A stretch of 64,000 bases of DNA from Phycisphaerales bacterium (GCA_029260575.1 JAJDDB010000012.1:20269-84268), one strand, 5' to 3'; counted from the first letter of the stretch, positions 43,591-53,466 are shown. The notes: a model not told the origin generated them from the letters alone. Program-made: numbers and translations.

Positions 43591-45600
43591 GTGCTCAAAT
43601 TCACTCTTCCGATCAATCGGCTTCCCCTGATCCTCGCAGGTCTTGTCACTGTTGCCTGTACGCTGCCGTGTACCGCGCAGGCTCCTCTCATTCCACGAGA
43701 AGTCTTTTTCGGCAATCCTGCCAAGTCTCGGGTTCGGCTCAGTCCCAATGGCAACACCATCAGTTACCTGGCACCGCGCAACGGCGTCATGAATGTCTGG
43801 CTGCGTTCTGCAGGTGGGTCCGACGATCGGCCAATTACCGAGTCAGCGAAGCGACCGATTCGCACATATCTGTGGGCAGCCAACGGCAAACAGATTCTGT
43901 ATCTGCAGGACAATAACGGCGATGAGAATCACCACGTTTTTGCAGTGAATATCGACTCGGGCGAGACGAAAGACCTGACGCCGTATGAAGGCGTCAAGGC
44001 ATGGATCGTTGCGACTGATCCCGGCCAAGATGATGAAATCCTGGTAGCGCTGAACAAACGCACGCTTCAACTGCATGACGTCTGGAAGCTCAACACGCGC
44101 ACCGGCGAAGCGGACATGGTTTTCGAGAATGATGGCGGCTATTCCAACTTCATTGCAGATGCGAATCTGGATGTTCGGATTGTCACTCGATATCGGCGCG
44201 ATGGCGGCGTAGAAGCATTCATTCGTGATGAGACGACCTCGCCGTGGTATGAACTTGCGCGCTGGGCGCCGCAGGATGCTGCAACGAGTCAACCGTTGGC
44301 GTTTGATCGAGCCGGCAACACGGTGTACATCATGGATTCGCGCAACACCGACACCGGACAGTTGTTTGCGTATGCGGTCAGCCCCAAGGGCGAAGTCAGC
44401 TACGAAAAACTTGCCGGAGATCGTCGCGCGGATGTGGGCAACGTAGTTTTCGACCCGATGACTGGTACGCCCCAGGCTGTGAGCTTTGAATACGATCGCA
44501 CGCAGTGGACGATTCTCGACAAAGGCATTGCTGATGACTGGAAATACCTGGAATCTGTCACTGACGGAGATGTGCTGATCGCGGCGCAAAACCGCGATGA
44601 TTCGAAGTGGATCGTCGTTGATGTACGTGATGACGGCCCGGTCGAGTATTACCTGTTTGATCGTCAGGCGACCGAGGCTCGGTTCCTGTTTTCGAATCGC
44701 CCGGAGCTTGAGGATCTTGCTCTTGCGCCGATGGAACCTGTGGTCATAACGTCGCGCGATGGGCTGCGACTGGTGAGTTATCTCACGCGACCGACAACGA
44801 GTGAATCAAATGCACGCGCGCCGATGGTGCTGCTCGTGCATGGCGGTCCGTGGGGCCGGGACAGTTGGGGATACAACCCGCTGCATCAATGGCTTGCCAA
44901 TCGTGGGTACGCAGTACTCAGCGTGAACTTCCGCGGATCGACAGGATTCGGCAAGGCGTTCGTCAATGCAGGAGATCGCGAATGGGCCCGCGCGATGCAC
45001 AACGACTTGATTGATGCTGTGAATTGGGCGATCGAAAACGGCGTCGCCGATGCAGATCGTGTGGCAATCATGGGCGGAAGCTACGGTGGTTATGCAGCGC
45101 TTGTCGGCCTGACGTTTACACCTGAATTCTTTGCAGCGGGCGTGGACATTGTCGGCCCGTCGCACATTCGTACGTTGCTTGCATCTATTCCGCCGCATTG
45201 GGAACCGGTCAAGGCGATGTTCGAAGCACGTGTCGGCCGGCTTGATGAAGAAGCGTACCTGGACAGCATTTCGCCGCTGTCACGCGTCGATGCGATTCAA
45301 CGGCCGCTGCTGATTGGACAGGGCGCAAACGACCCACGCGTCAAGGAATCTGAAAGCCGTCAGATCGTCGATGCGATGCAGCAGAAGAACTTACCTGTGA
45401 CGTATGTGCAGTTTCCGGATGAAGGTCACGGCTTTGCCCGGCCGGAGAACAACATGGCGTTCTTCGCAATCACGGAAGTGTTTCTTGCAGAACACCTCGG
45501 CGGACGCATGCAGCCGATCGGTAGTGATGTGCGTCAATCAAGCGCGATCGTCGAAGCGGGCGGAGATTTGATACCGGGCTTGGCGGACGCGGCGGAATAA
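43591..45600 (+). CDS. Secreted S9-family prolyl oligopeptidase-like peptidase
   Basis: The protein has about 669 residues with a signal peptide (LPLILAGLVTVACTLPCTAQ, then A). A beta-propeller-like N-terminal half ('VRLSPNGNTISYLAPRNGVM', 'AANGKQILYLQDNNGDENHH') is followed by the hydrolase half: 'LVHGGPWGRDSWGYNPLHQW', 'RGSTGFGKAFVNAGDREW', nucleophile GGSYGGYAAL, the Asp in 'LIGQGANDPRV', and the His in 'DEGHGFARPENN'. It cleaves peptides after Pro or acyl-amino acids in the periplasm. GTG 43591 lies 9 bases after GGAG; ATG 43576 is an alternative. The gene is followed by a terminator. Confidence 0.92.
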   Translation: MLKFTLPINRLPLILAGLVTVACTLPCTAQAPLIPREVFFGNPAKSRVRLSPNGNTISYLAPRNGVMNVWLRSAGGSDDRPITESAKRPIRTYLWAANGKQILYLQDNNGDENHHVFAVNIDSGETKDLTPYEGVKAWIVATDPGQDDEILVALNKRTLQLHDVWKLNTRTGEADMVFENDGGYSNFIADANLDVRIVTRYRRDGGVEAFIRDETTSPWYELARWAPQDAATSQPLAFDRAGNTVYIMDSRNTDTGQLFAYAVSPKGEVSYEKLAGDRRADVGNVVFDPMTGTPQAVSFEYDRTQWTILDKGIADDWKYLESVTDGDVLIAAQNRDDSKWIVVDVRDDGPVEYYLFDRQATEARFLFSNRPELEDLALAPMEPVVITSRDGLRLVSYLTRPTTSESNARAPMVLLVHGGPWGRDSWGYNPLHQWLANRGYAVLSVNFRGSTGFGKAFVNAGDREWARAMHNDLIDAVNWAIENGVADADRVAIMGGSYGGYAALVGLTFTPEFFAAGVDIVGPSHIRTLLASIPPHWEPVKAMFEARVGRLDEEAYLDSISPLSRVDAIQRPLLIGQGANDPRVKESESRQIVDAMQQKNLPVTYVQFPDEGHGFARPENNMAFFAITEVFLAEHLGGRMQPIGSDVRQSSAIVEAGGDLIPGLADAAE

Positions 45601-45651
45601 GACTTCGGCGCAGCGTTGTGGGTAGTCTCTCAACCGAGAAACTCTAAAGTG

Positions 45652-45683
45652 AACAACCCCGACCAAATCGGCCGGGGTTGTTT
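45652..45683. terminator. Terminator between the S9 peptidase gene and the convergent ClpP-like gene
   Basis: A 10-bp stem (AACAACCCCG at 45652-45661 with CGGGGTTGTT at 45673-45682) is followed by TTTGTTGG on the plus strand. It is 51 bases after the plus-strand stop and 33 bases beyond the minus-strand stop, so it could serve both genes, though the minus-strand T tract is weak. Confidence 0.7.
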
Positions 45684-45715
45684 GTTGGTATGCAAAATGT
45701 CAAATGCGTTCGTTG

Positions 45716-47035
45716 TCAACGATTGTTTCGTTGAGCGCGGCGCATGTCTGCCATTTCCTTACGCAGCTCTTCGAGTTCACGTTCAACGCTTGCCTTATCA
45801 AGGCCGAAGTTGATCGCTGCAAGAACTTCAGCGCGTTCGGTCCACTTGACGAGTTCGGTCATGATCTGGATCTGACCGCCAAGAATCTCCATTGGATCGC
45901 GACTACCTTGTTTCCAGTAGCTCAGACGAGTCAGGAGCCGCGGAATCTCGGTCTTCGCTTGATCGACTGTTCGTTGCCAGTCCGCTGCGATACGCCGGCC
46001 GTAGTCACTTTTCTCGTTCCATTCCGGCAATTGCAGCAATTTCGCCAGCTCTTCGGGCGTGTCTGCAGTGCCGTTGGAGAAACCACAGTGTAGAGCGTTT
46101 GTGGAATTGAAGGTCAGGTTGCTGCTGCCATCTGAAAGGATGAACTCGCCGGAGAGATCATCGAACCAGGTGACTTCGCCAGTTTCTGGATCTTTGTCGT
46201 ACGAACACATGTACTTATTCTGCTTCATAGAACGAGCGATGTGCGGGCTATGTCCGTTCTCAATGGCAAGCTCCGCGAAGTACTTGGTGTTTTCGTCCTG
46301 TACCTCTTGCGGTGCGCTGCGATTGCCCATCAAGGTTGTCACCGAGCCGCAGGTACCTTCAGAGGTGAAGTAAATCTCCTCGCAGCACATGGCTGTCATT
46401 GCACCGGCAGAGATTGCCTTCTTGATCCAGGCGATCACGCGATGCCGCTTCTTGATGTCGCGAACTGTGTCGACGATCTTCTCTGATTCAAGCACGAGCC
46501 CGCCGTTTGTATTGACAACAAGCACAATAATCTGGCCCGGGCCATACTTGTCAGCATGCTCGCCGATCATCTGAATTTCGGTGTGGCGGATGGATTCGCC
46601 AACGGGACCGTCGAGCGGAAGAATGAAGACGCCGAGATCGCTGTTGCTTGAGTTGTATGCAGGTTGAGAAGTGGAGTGGCCGCTGCCACCACCGCGCGGC
46701 TCTTGGACTGTTAACGCTGCTTGCGTCTGCTGTTCATCAGCGTTGGTGATTGCGAGGAGATCGCCCTTGTAGATCAGTTTCTTGCCGGTCTTGCCCGCCA
46801 CATCGCCTTCAACGACGATGTACAGATCTTCAACCTGGACCAGTCGACCGATGAATTGCTGTTCCACACCAAGCTGTGAATACGTAATGTTGATAAAGCT
46901 GTCCATCTCGCCGCGCCAGCGCGAACCATCGGTGAGGCGGATTTCCGCTCGATCACCTGCAAATGAGGTTGTCGCCATCAGGAGCACGACGAACACAGAA
47001 AGCAAGAATCGGAGTGTGTTCGCAGGAAGTTTCAT
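45716..47035 (-). CDS. Secreted ClpP/NfeD-like protease-fold protein
   Basis: The protein has about 439 residues with a signal peptide ('LSVFVVLLMATTSFAG'). A small N-terminal domain begins 'LTDGSRWRGEMDSF'. The centre has the crotonase/ClpP fold: 'GVFILPLDGPVGESI', 'IIVLVVNTNGGLVLESEKIV', 'RVIAWIKKAISAGAMTAMCC', 'IYFTSEGTCGSVTTLMG'. This resembles membrane-bound NfeD-type serine proteases, with Ser at ISAGA. The C terminus is a helical, coiled-coil-like region. The gene at 47111-48559 is its upstream neighbour and paralogue, with similar layout. I chose ATG 47035, which follows AAGGGA; TTG 47041 is in frame just upstream. Confidence 0.7.
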   Translation of the reverse strand: MKLPANTLRFLLSVFVVLLMATTSFAGDRAEIRLTDGSRWRGEMDSFINITYSQLGVEQQFIGRLVQVEDLYIVVEGDVAGKTGKKLIYKGDLLAITNADEQQTQAALTVQEPRGGGSGHSTSQPAYNSSNSDLGVFILPLDGPVGESIRHTEIQMIGEHADKYGPGQIIVLVVNTNGGLVLESEKIVDTVRDIKKRHRVIAWIKKAISAGAMTAMCCEEIYFTSEGTCGSVTTLMGNRSAPQEVQDENTKYFAELAIENGHSPHIARSMKQNKYMCSYDKDPETGEVTWFDDLSGEFILSDGSSNLTFNSTNALHCGFSNGTADTPEELAKLLQLPEWNEKSDYGRRIAADWQRTVDQAKTEIPRLLTRLSYWKQGSRDPMEILGGQIQIMTELVKWTERAEVLAAINFGLDKASVERELEELRKEMADMRRAQRNNR

Positions 47036-47110
47036 ATTCAATACATCCCTTCATTGAGTGTGCACTTCATCGAGGTGCGGTCATGAGATCGCGACAACGG
47101 ACGCAATCGG

Positions 47111-48559
47111 TTATCGACGGCTTGTACCGCCTCCACCGCCACGACCGCCACCACCACTGAACCCTCCGCCGTCTCGGGCTGCACGTATTTCTTCTTTGAG
47201 AATTTCAATTTCTGTTTCAAGGCCTGCACGGCTGAGTCCGGCCATTGCAAATCGCACTTCAACAGACTTGTAGCGGTTGATGGCCGCAAGGACCTTTTCA
47301 AGTGATGTCTTAGCGCGACCGAGGTACTTCACCGTGTCTTCACCACCGGCCCAGCCTCGATATTTCAGATAGTCCTGGATTTCCTTCTCTGCAGCATCAA
47401 ACGTTCGACGCCAATTCTCACGATGCTTCTCGAAGATTTCTTCGGCAGTCCCATCGACAATTCGGTATTCCCGAACGCCCAGAAGCAGTGCCAAGTCGTC
47501 CACCGTTTCCGCAGTGCCATCGCTGATGCGCAGGTCTTCAGCACCCTTGGCCTTGAAGTACACAGTTGCTTCATCATCGTCATCGACGATGACCTGGCCG
47601 TTGCGATCAGTCGACCACTCGACCTCACGGCCTTTCCAGGTTGCGGAAAGAACAAACTCGGGCAGCACCATCGCATCAACCAGCACGAGATCGTAGTTGC
47701 CGTTCACTGCAAAACCCTTGAGCCAACCCATGTAGGCTTCACGGAACTTGCCAAACATATTTTCGTCCGCCTCCACGGCCATGAAGTTACCTGCAGCTTT
47801 GTTGGCGCCGGAGAATTCAGCATCGGGAGCCATATACATATCAGCCCATGACAGCGCTACGACCGAGCTGATGCCCTGCGAATTCTTAATCCAGAGAACC
47901 TGCTTCACATCGCCGAGTTCATGACGGAACAAACGGACGAGTTCACGGTAATCGTCGAGGGCGGTGCTGCCGTTGATGCTTCGCTCTTCCTGTGTGATGC
48001 CATAAAAGCCGACATCTTCCATATCCGAACAATCCATTTCGATGATCATGATGTCCGGATCCTTGGCCCGGATGTCATCGACCATGTTGGTGTACACCTC
48101 GGAATTGACATCGAGACCCATTCGTCCCTTCATCGGCATGATGTAGAACGAGGTCAGATTCTCATTGGAAGCTGAGCCTCTCCGTGCGCCGTACACACGG
48201 CCACGGCGTTGTTCGCGAGTCGTCACTGTCGCCGGCTCTGCGATTGCGGGTTGAATGGATGCGGGTTGCACCTCTTCAACGACCAACTCGCGATCGCGCT
48301 CGATTTTTTCGATATCCACGCGCAATAGTCGAAGCTTGGTCGTGATCTTGATGTTCGGATCGACATATTCAAAGACGATCTCGCTGCGCGTCTCTTCAAG
48401 AATCTGGCCATGAAGAATGCGCCCATCTCGCATGAACAAAACGTCTTCTGTTGCTGCGCTCGTGTTGCCTTGGAAGCTGCTGGCAGTCGCAGCAAATCCT
48501 GAAAGGACAAACACAGCCAGAAGCAGGGTTTTCACAATTCCGTTGGAACGATGGGTCAT
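47111..48559 (-). CDS. Secreted ClpP/NfeD-like protein, paralogue of the downstream gene
   Basis: The protein has about 482 residues with a signal peptide ('TLLLAVFVLSGFAATASS'). ATG 48559 follows GAGGA. An N-terminal small domain begins 'FMRDGRILHGQILEETRSEI', like that of the neighbour. The central fold has 'SFYIMPMKGRMGLDVNSEVY', 'DIMIIEMDCSDMED', 'VKQVLWIKNSQGISSVVALS' and 'YMAPDAEFSGANKAAG', with a Ser at ISS aligned with the neighbour's ISAGA. The C terminus is a helical region ('GLETEIEILKEEIRAA') and a Gly-rich tail (GGGGRGGGGGTSRR). Partner or substrate unknown. Confidence 0.65.
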   Translation of the reverse strand: MTHRSNGIVKTLLLAVFVLSGFAATASSFQGNTSAATEDVLFMRDGRILHGQILEETRSEIVFEYVDPNIKITTKLRLLRVDIEKIERDRELVVEEVQPASIQPAIAEPATVTTREQRRGRVYGARRGSASNENLTSFYIMPMKGRMGLDVNSEVYTNMVDDIRAKDPDIMIIEMDCSDMEDVGFYGITQEERSINGSTALDDYRELVRLFRHELGDVKQVLWIKNSQGISSVVALSWADMYMAPDAEFSGANKAAGNFMAVEADENMFGKFREAYMGWLKGFAVNGNYDLVLVDAMVLPEFVLSATWKGREVEWSTDRNGQVIVDDDDEATVYFKAKGAEDLRISDGTAETVDDLALLLGVREYRIVDGTAEEIFEKHRENWRRTFDAAEKEIQDYLKYRGWAGGEDTVKYLGRAKTSLEKVLAAINRYKSVEVRFAMAGLSRAGLETEIEILKEEIRAARDGGGFSGGGGRGGGGGTSRR

Positions 48560-48781
48560 GGCATACATCCTCAAGCGAGTCAGGTGTGCGTTCATAGGAT
48601 CATTGAAGCAGGCATCGTGTTCTCACGAAGCCGGAAATTCAGACTGGACGAAATGCTAGGCAGTTGCTCGATTCCCCGGGGAAGATTCCTGTTTCAGCTG
48701 CCCCGTACACTCTATTTGACTGGTTGGGCATGGGAAAGTTCCATTTGAGCCGTGTTTGTAGCCCGTAGGGGCTGAATCTGC

Positions 48782-50071
48782 CTAAGACTCACTGGAACTG
48801 GCTCGGTTGATCGCCCGCGCCATATCCAGAGCCTCCTGAGGGCTGGAAATGGCGGATTCCAGTTGTGCATCGTACACCGCCTCCAGGAGATGCCGAAACG
48901 CCGGACCGGGCTCAAACCCCGCTTCAACGAGGTCGTTGCCGGTCAGCAGCGGCTGCGGCGCGAGTTCGGATTCAGCCAGAATCAAAACATGACGGCGAAG
49001 ATTTACAAACAGAGGGCGGTCGACAGCCTGCACAAGGACGAGAGCTGATTCAAAGTGTTCGCTGGCCGCCAGACGCTTCTGTCGGGCAATGCCCAACTGA
49101 CCCCAGTCATGCGTCAGCGACCAGTGAATCTCCAGACACCGTCGCAGGCGGTTCAGTTCATCGTTCGACAGAATCAACGCTCTTGCCCACCGTTCAGCAA
49201 TATACATCTGCCGGTCAAGTTGTTCGCTGCGGCTGTCGAGCTTTTCTAGATCCTCTTCGTGGCGGTCCAGAAGCCAGGCTGCAAGCGCTGTGGAATATGC
49301 CGAATCATCAGCCAACCTGCCGACGCGCGTTGGAGCAACCGTCATGTTCGGTTCCTTCAGAACCTCCGCATCCAGGCCGAGGTATTGCAACTCCCATGCA
49401 GCAACTCCGCGGTTGGGTCCGCTGAGCATCTTCTTGATTTCCTGCCCGATGCGTTCGCGACTGACACCGTCCAATTCGGTTGCAGCCCGCCGAATGGCAT
49501 CAGCCGTGTCCTCTTCGATCGCAAAGCCGAATCGGGCAGCAAACCGAACTGCCCGCAGCATGCGCAGGCGATCTTCTTGAATGCGCTGCTTGGCTTCCCC
49601 GATTGCCCGAATCACTTTTGCATCCAGATCGGCTTGCCCCCCGACATAATCAATGATTTGCTGTTCAACCGGGTCTTCGAACAACCCGTTGACGGTGAAG
49701 TCACGCCGCTGGGCATCATGTTTGGCATCGCTGTACGTGACCGAATCCGGGTGTCGATGATCGGAATACGCACCATCGGTTCGGAACGTTGCGACTTCGA
49801 TCGTGAAGCCGTTCTGTCGAACAAGTGCAACGCCGAACGATTCGCCGACATGATGCACGCGCTTGAAGAGTGTGGTGATGTGCTGCGGTCTTGCCGCCGT
49901 GGCAACATCGTACTCCAACGGCATCAGCCCCAGCAGACGATCCCGAACGCAGCCGCCTGCGAAATACGATTCATACCCAGCATCGCGCAATGTCCGAACG
50001 ACAGTGACAGCCGCGTTTCGAAGCGACTCAGCATGCTCATTCGGATGCTTGTCAACTGGATTTGGGGCCAT
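48782..50071 (-). CDS. CCA tRNA nucleotidyltransferase / poly(A) polymerase family
   Basis: The 429-residue protein has the class II nucleotidyltransferase head ('ESYFAGGCVRDRLLGLMPLE', 'YDVATAARPQHI'), 'RRDFTVNGLFEDPVEQQIID' and 'RAIGEAKQRIQEDRLRMLRA', where the metal-binding D-x-D is replaced by Y-D-V near the expected site (EYDVAT; the family has a D-x-D). It adds CCA to tRNA 3' ends or a poly(A) tail. The gene lies 9 bases downstream of rsmD. Confidence 0.92.
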   Translation of the reverse strand: MAPNPVDKHPNEHAESLRNAAVTVVRTLRDAGYESYFAGGCVRDRLLGLMPLEYDVATAARPQHITTLFKRVHHVGESFGVALVRQNGFTIEVATFRTDGAYSDHRHPDSVTYSDAKHDAQRRDFTVNGLFEDPVEQQIIDYVGGQADLDAKVIRAIGEAKQRIQEDRLRMLRAVRFAARFGFAIEEDTADAIRRAATELDGVSRERIGQEIKKMLSGPNRGVAAWELQYLGLDAEVLKEPNMTVAPTRVGRLADDSAYSTALAAWLLDRHEEDLEKLDSRSEQLDRQMYIAERWARALILSNDELNRLRRCLEIHWSLTHDWGQLGIARQKRLAASEHFESALVLVQAVDRPLFVNLRRHVLILAESELAPQPLLTGNDLVEAGFEPGPAFRHLLEAVYDAQLESAISSPQEALDMARAINRASSSES

Positions 50072-50080
50072 ACGAAGAGT

Positions 50081-50710
50081 CTACGAACCACTATCGACGT
50101 CCTGCGCGGTTGGCGCTGATTTGTCTACTGCCGCACGCGCTGGCTCATACAGAAGAACCCAGTGCTGCGAACCATAGTGGTGCGGTTCCGGGCCGTTCCA
50201 ATCGTCAATTGCCAGATCGACTTCGTCAGGCCCCAACGGGCTTCGAAGTACTGCAAATGCCGGTTCAGCCATGACCGCACATAATGAAGTTATCTGCTGG
50301 AGCACGAGTGGGCGAGCATTTTCGTCGGTCATGAGCGCATATGGCGGATCGACAAAAAGCAGATCGACCGGCCGAGGTGCTATCGCCGCAATGTGTGGCG
50401 AGAGTGCATCCCCATGCACCGCTCGGGCTCGATCACCACATCCAAGACGCTCGATATTCTGTTGGAGTCGAGCAAACGTCTCGCGAGACTTCTCAACGAG
50501 GACAACATTAGTCGCACCCCGGCTGACGGCTTCGAGGCCCATTGTGCCCACACCGGCGAACAGATCGAGCACTTGGGCGTCCTCAAACCAGCCGCGCAGG
50601 AGATTACAAACCGCCTCCCGAGTCCGAGCCTGATAGGGTCGCGAGGTTTCGCCCGTTCCAGGCTCGATGAGCTGTCGGGAACTATATTCTCCACCGGTGA
50701 TCCTGATCAT
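50081..50710 (-). CDS. rsmD: 16S rRNA (guanine(966)-N2)-methyltransferase RsmD
   Basis: The 209-residue protein starts 'MIRITGGEYSSRQL' and shows 'RPYQARTREAVCNLLRGW', the SAM-binding 'VLDLFAGVGTMGLEAVSRGA', and the N6/N2-methylase motif 'LLFVDPPYALM'. It methylates guanine 966 of 16S rRNA in the small subunit. The gene leads rsmD-cca on the minus strand and is divergent from the RRM gene. Confidence 0.95.
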   Translation of the reverse strand: MIRITGGEYSSRQLIEPGTGETSRPYQARTREAVCNLLRGWFEDAQVLDLFAGVGTMGLEAVSRGATNVVLVEKSRETFARLQQNIERLGCGDRARAVHGDALSPHIAAIAPRPVDLLFVDPPYALMTDENARPLVLQQITSLCAVMAEPAFAVLRSPLGPDEVDLAIDDWNGPEPHHYGSQHWVLLYEPARAAVDKSAPTAQDVDSGS

Positions 50711-50964
50711 CTGAAGCCAATCCTAGCAGTGTCTGTAGATTCGGAAAATATGTGAAATTCGCCTCAGCGTGCAAATTACCTTCTCCAGCCTGGCGCGGCT
50801 CGCTCAATTGACCTGGTTGGCGTACCATATGTTTGATGAATGTCCGTTGGACGGGCCTCGAAGGCGAGGCAGTTCTTGATACGACTTTTGCTACGACGGA
50901 CCCGACGCAGATCAGACCCGAGGATCGAAATCGGCACGCTACTCTCGGGATCGGAGACTGGATC

Positions 50965-51246
50965 GTGAAGATCTACGTTGGAAATCTGTCGTTCAAGACG
51001 ACCGAAGCGGAACTTACTGAACTGTTCAGCCAGCATGGTGAAGTGAGCGATGTCGCGTTGATTACTGACCGAGACACCGGCCGCCCGCGCGGCTTCGGCT
51101 TTGTCGAAATGTCCAGTGATGATGCGGGCCGAGAAGCCATTGGTGCGCTCGACGGACAGGAGTTCGGTGGTCGCACTCTCAAGGTGAACGAAGCTAAGCC
51201 ACGTGAACCGCGTCGCAACAACGGCGGCGGCGGCAATCGCTGGTAA
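50965..51246 (+). CDS. RRM-domain RNA-binding protein
   Basis: The 93-residue protein is a single RNA recognition motif: RNP2 'KIYVGNLSF', RNP1 'RPRGFGFVEM', and a Gly/Asn-rich tail. GTG 50965 lies 9 bases after GGAG (50952-50955) and matches the start of homologues; the frame is open upstream to 50833 without support. The family is common in bacteria with cold-shock regulated RNA-binding proteins. The leader of about 250 bases to rsmD holds no gene I recognise. Confidence 0.9.
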   Translation: MKIYVGNLSFKTTEAELTELFSQHGEVSDVALITDRDTGRPRGFGFVEMSSDDAGREAIGALDGQEFGGRTLKVNEAKPREPRRNNGGGGNRW

Positions 51247-51390
51247 ACACAACGACGGCCAACTGCCGGTACTTTCAAACGGCGCCGGTGACTGGCAGCA
51301 CAACATTGCCCGGCGCGATGGTCTCAAAACACCATCGCGTCGTGCGTTTTGGACGATACTAGTCGGGGACCGACTTCAGGAGATTCACGG

Positions 51391-52377
51391 ATGGAATGCA
51401 CGACAACCGCCAACCCATTGACGCTCGGCGACCTGCGGAGTTCGCCTCAGACGGTCGCACAAAACCCGGGCCTGCCGCTGCTCACACGTGTGTTGAATCT
51501 CCTGGCGATTCTTCTTCCACTGGCCGGGCTGATTATCGCAATGGTGTATGTCTGGGGCTGGGGATTCAACTGGCTGTATCTGGGTCTGCTCATCGGCATG
51601 TACATACTGACAGGCCTGGGTGTGACGATCGGATTTCACCGTCTGTTCACACATAGATCGTTCCGCACCAACCGGGTGGTCGAATCCGTTTTCGCGATTC
51701 TTGGGTCAATGTCCGTTGAAGGACCGATGCTCCAATGGGTGGCGACGCACCGCTGTCATCATCAACACAGCGATCATGAAGACGACCCACACTCACCGCA
51801 CACATTCGGCGGCGGTTTCCTGAACATCATTCGCGGCCTGTGGCGCGCACACGTCGGATGGATCTTCGAGGCGGAATCGAAAAACCTTGATCGCTATCTG
51901 GCAGATTTCAAAGACGATCGACTCATCAAGTCAATCAGCGCGATGTTTCCGCTTTGGGCAGCGCTCGGTTTCATCGTCCCCGGCGCAATAGCGTTTGCGT
52001 TTACCCAGACACTGACCGGCGCAATGCTGGGTGTACTGTGGGGCGGCCTCGTGCGACTCTTCTTCGTACACCACGTCACATGGAGCGTGAATTCTGTTTG
52101 CCACGTATGGGGTTCACAACCGTTCCGCAGCCACGATGAGAGCCGCAATAATCCGATCGTTGGCGTGCTGGGGTTCGGCGAAGGTTGGCACAACAACCAT
52201 CACGCCTTCCCAACATCCGCCCGCCACGGCCTTGCCTGGTGGCAGATCGACACCAGCTACATGGTGATCTGGACCATGAAACGATTGGGCCTGGCACGGG
52301 ATGTTCGAACACCCAATGCGCAGCGAATCAACGCCAAGCGCCGCCTGCCAGTGCCAGGCGATGATTCCACTGCGTGA
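51391..52377 (+). CDS. Acyl-CoA / fatty acid desaturase
   Basis: The 328-residue membrane protein has the three histidine boxes of the delta-9 desaturase family: HRLFTHRS, HRCHHQ and HNNHH. Intervening helices include 'LLIGMYILTGLGVTIGF' and 'LGFIVPGAIAFAFTQTLTG'. The di-iron enzyme inserts a cis double bond into membrane fatty acids with oxygen. ATG 51391 follows AGGAG. The N terminus may hold a regulatory element. The 243 bases after it (52378-52620) contain nothing recognisable. Confidence 0.92.
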   Translation: MECTTTANPLTLGDLRSSPQTVAQNPGLPLLTRVLNLLAILLPLAGLIIAMVYVWGWGFNWLYLGLLIGMYILTGLGVTIGFHRLFTHRSFRTNRVVESVFAILGSMSVEGPMLQWVATHRCHHQHSDHEDDPHSPHTFGGGFLNIIRGLWRAHVGWIFEAESKNLDRYLADFKDDRLIKSISAMFPLWAALGFIVPGAIAFAFTQTLTGAMLGVLWGGLVRLFFVHHVTWSVNSVCHVWGSQPFRSHDESRNNPIVGVLGFGEGWHNNHHAFPTSARHGLAWWQIDTSYMVIWTMKRLGLARDVRTPNAQRINAKRRLPVPGDDSTA

Positions 52378-52624
52378 ACACGACGACAATTGAATCGTCA
52401 TCTTTCTTCTTTTCCGCATTGGGTTCTACCTGCGTTACGGTACCCGTCTACGCCTCCATTGCGCACGCGAGTTGACACCGTCCAACGTCAAGCGATTGAC
52501 AGTCAAAGCAAGAGAACTCACCCCGTATCGAGTACGTGAAACCCCCCAGCAATCACATCGTCATCGCCGCGCTCCGCTCCATTAAGTTGCTACATCGCGC
52601 GCTGCGCATTTCCGGGTGGCTCAG

Positions 52625-53454
52625 TTATTCCGGCGTGCGATCACTCGCCGGCTCAAATCCGGGGTCAGCGCTTTGTCTGGTGCGAATACGCCGTGATGTC
52701 GGGTCTGCCACTGCAAGCACTGCAGCAATGATCGACTCCGGCGGCGAATCCAGTTGTTGAAGAATTCTGACTGCGCGGCGCATTGTCGCACCTGTGGTGC
52801 GCACATCATCGACAAGAATGACCTGACAGCCGGAGAGACCCAGCCGCCGAATCTCTTGCACACGCGCAGTGTGCGACCACCCAGACGGAAACGATCAGTC
52901 GGCGACAATGTGACCTGCGGCGGGCCGTGCGTCCTTGTGAGTACGCGCACAACAGGCGCATCGATCTCACGTGCCGCTGCAGATGCGATGACCGCTGTGT
53001 GGTCGATCCCGCGATAGAGCCGTCGCTGCCAGGGCATAGGCATCGGCACAACGTACGCATTGGCAGGATCAAATAGACTTGACAGCGCGATCGACGTGCC
53101 GAGCATTCGGCCGAGGTGTTCTGCCATAGCAGACCAGCGCTCGTACTTGATCGTCACAACCCATTCGCGCAGGTCACCTGCGTATGTACTGAGTCGTACG
53201 ATTCCGTCTGCAAGCGCGAGCTTGTGCCGACACGATGCGCAGCCGGTTGCTGTTGCTTCACCCTCGCCGACACTGTCGCCGCAGCGCGAGCAGTATTTGG
53301 TCGGATCGTCGGCCGCGAATTCTGCGTCACTCACAGCACGCTCAGCGGGCGGAACGTTGTACCCGAGCCAATGCTCGAAGATATTGTCCCACCAGCTCAA
53401 GCTTCGGGTTACATGATCGCGCAGCGCGACTGCCATGAACGACAATACTACCAT
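52625..53454 (-). pseudogene. comF: Frameshifted ComF family phosphoribosyltransferase
   Basis: The 5' part encodes the ComF zinc finger ('KYCSRCGDSV', 'TGCASCRHKL') and 'VVPMPMPWQRRLYRGIDHTA'. The frame continues as 'FRLGGRTLRVCKRFGG', which is out of family after RTLRV. A frame shifted by two bases reads 'QEIRRLGLSG' then 'VILVDDVRTTGATM', the PRPP-binding loop essential for phosphoribosyltransferases. Removing two bases (the repeated GTGTG near 52857-52862) restores one continuous ComF. ComF helps DNA uptake in competent bacteria, but family members also exist where no competence is known. It lies 12 bases after the gene at 53467. It may be inactive, or the extra bases may be an assembly error. 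Confidence 0.8.
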
Positions 53455-53466
53455 TGCTGCGGCGGC

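Noticed and set aside
48761..48775. AGCCC/GGGCT hairpin after cca as a terminator
   Set aside because: Only 5 bp of stem and no T run on the minus strand.
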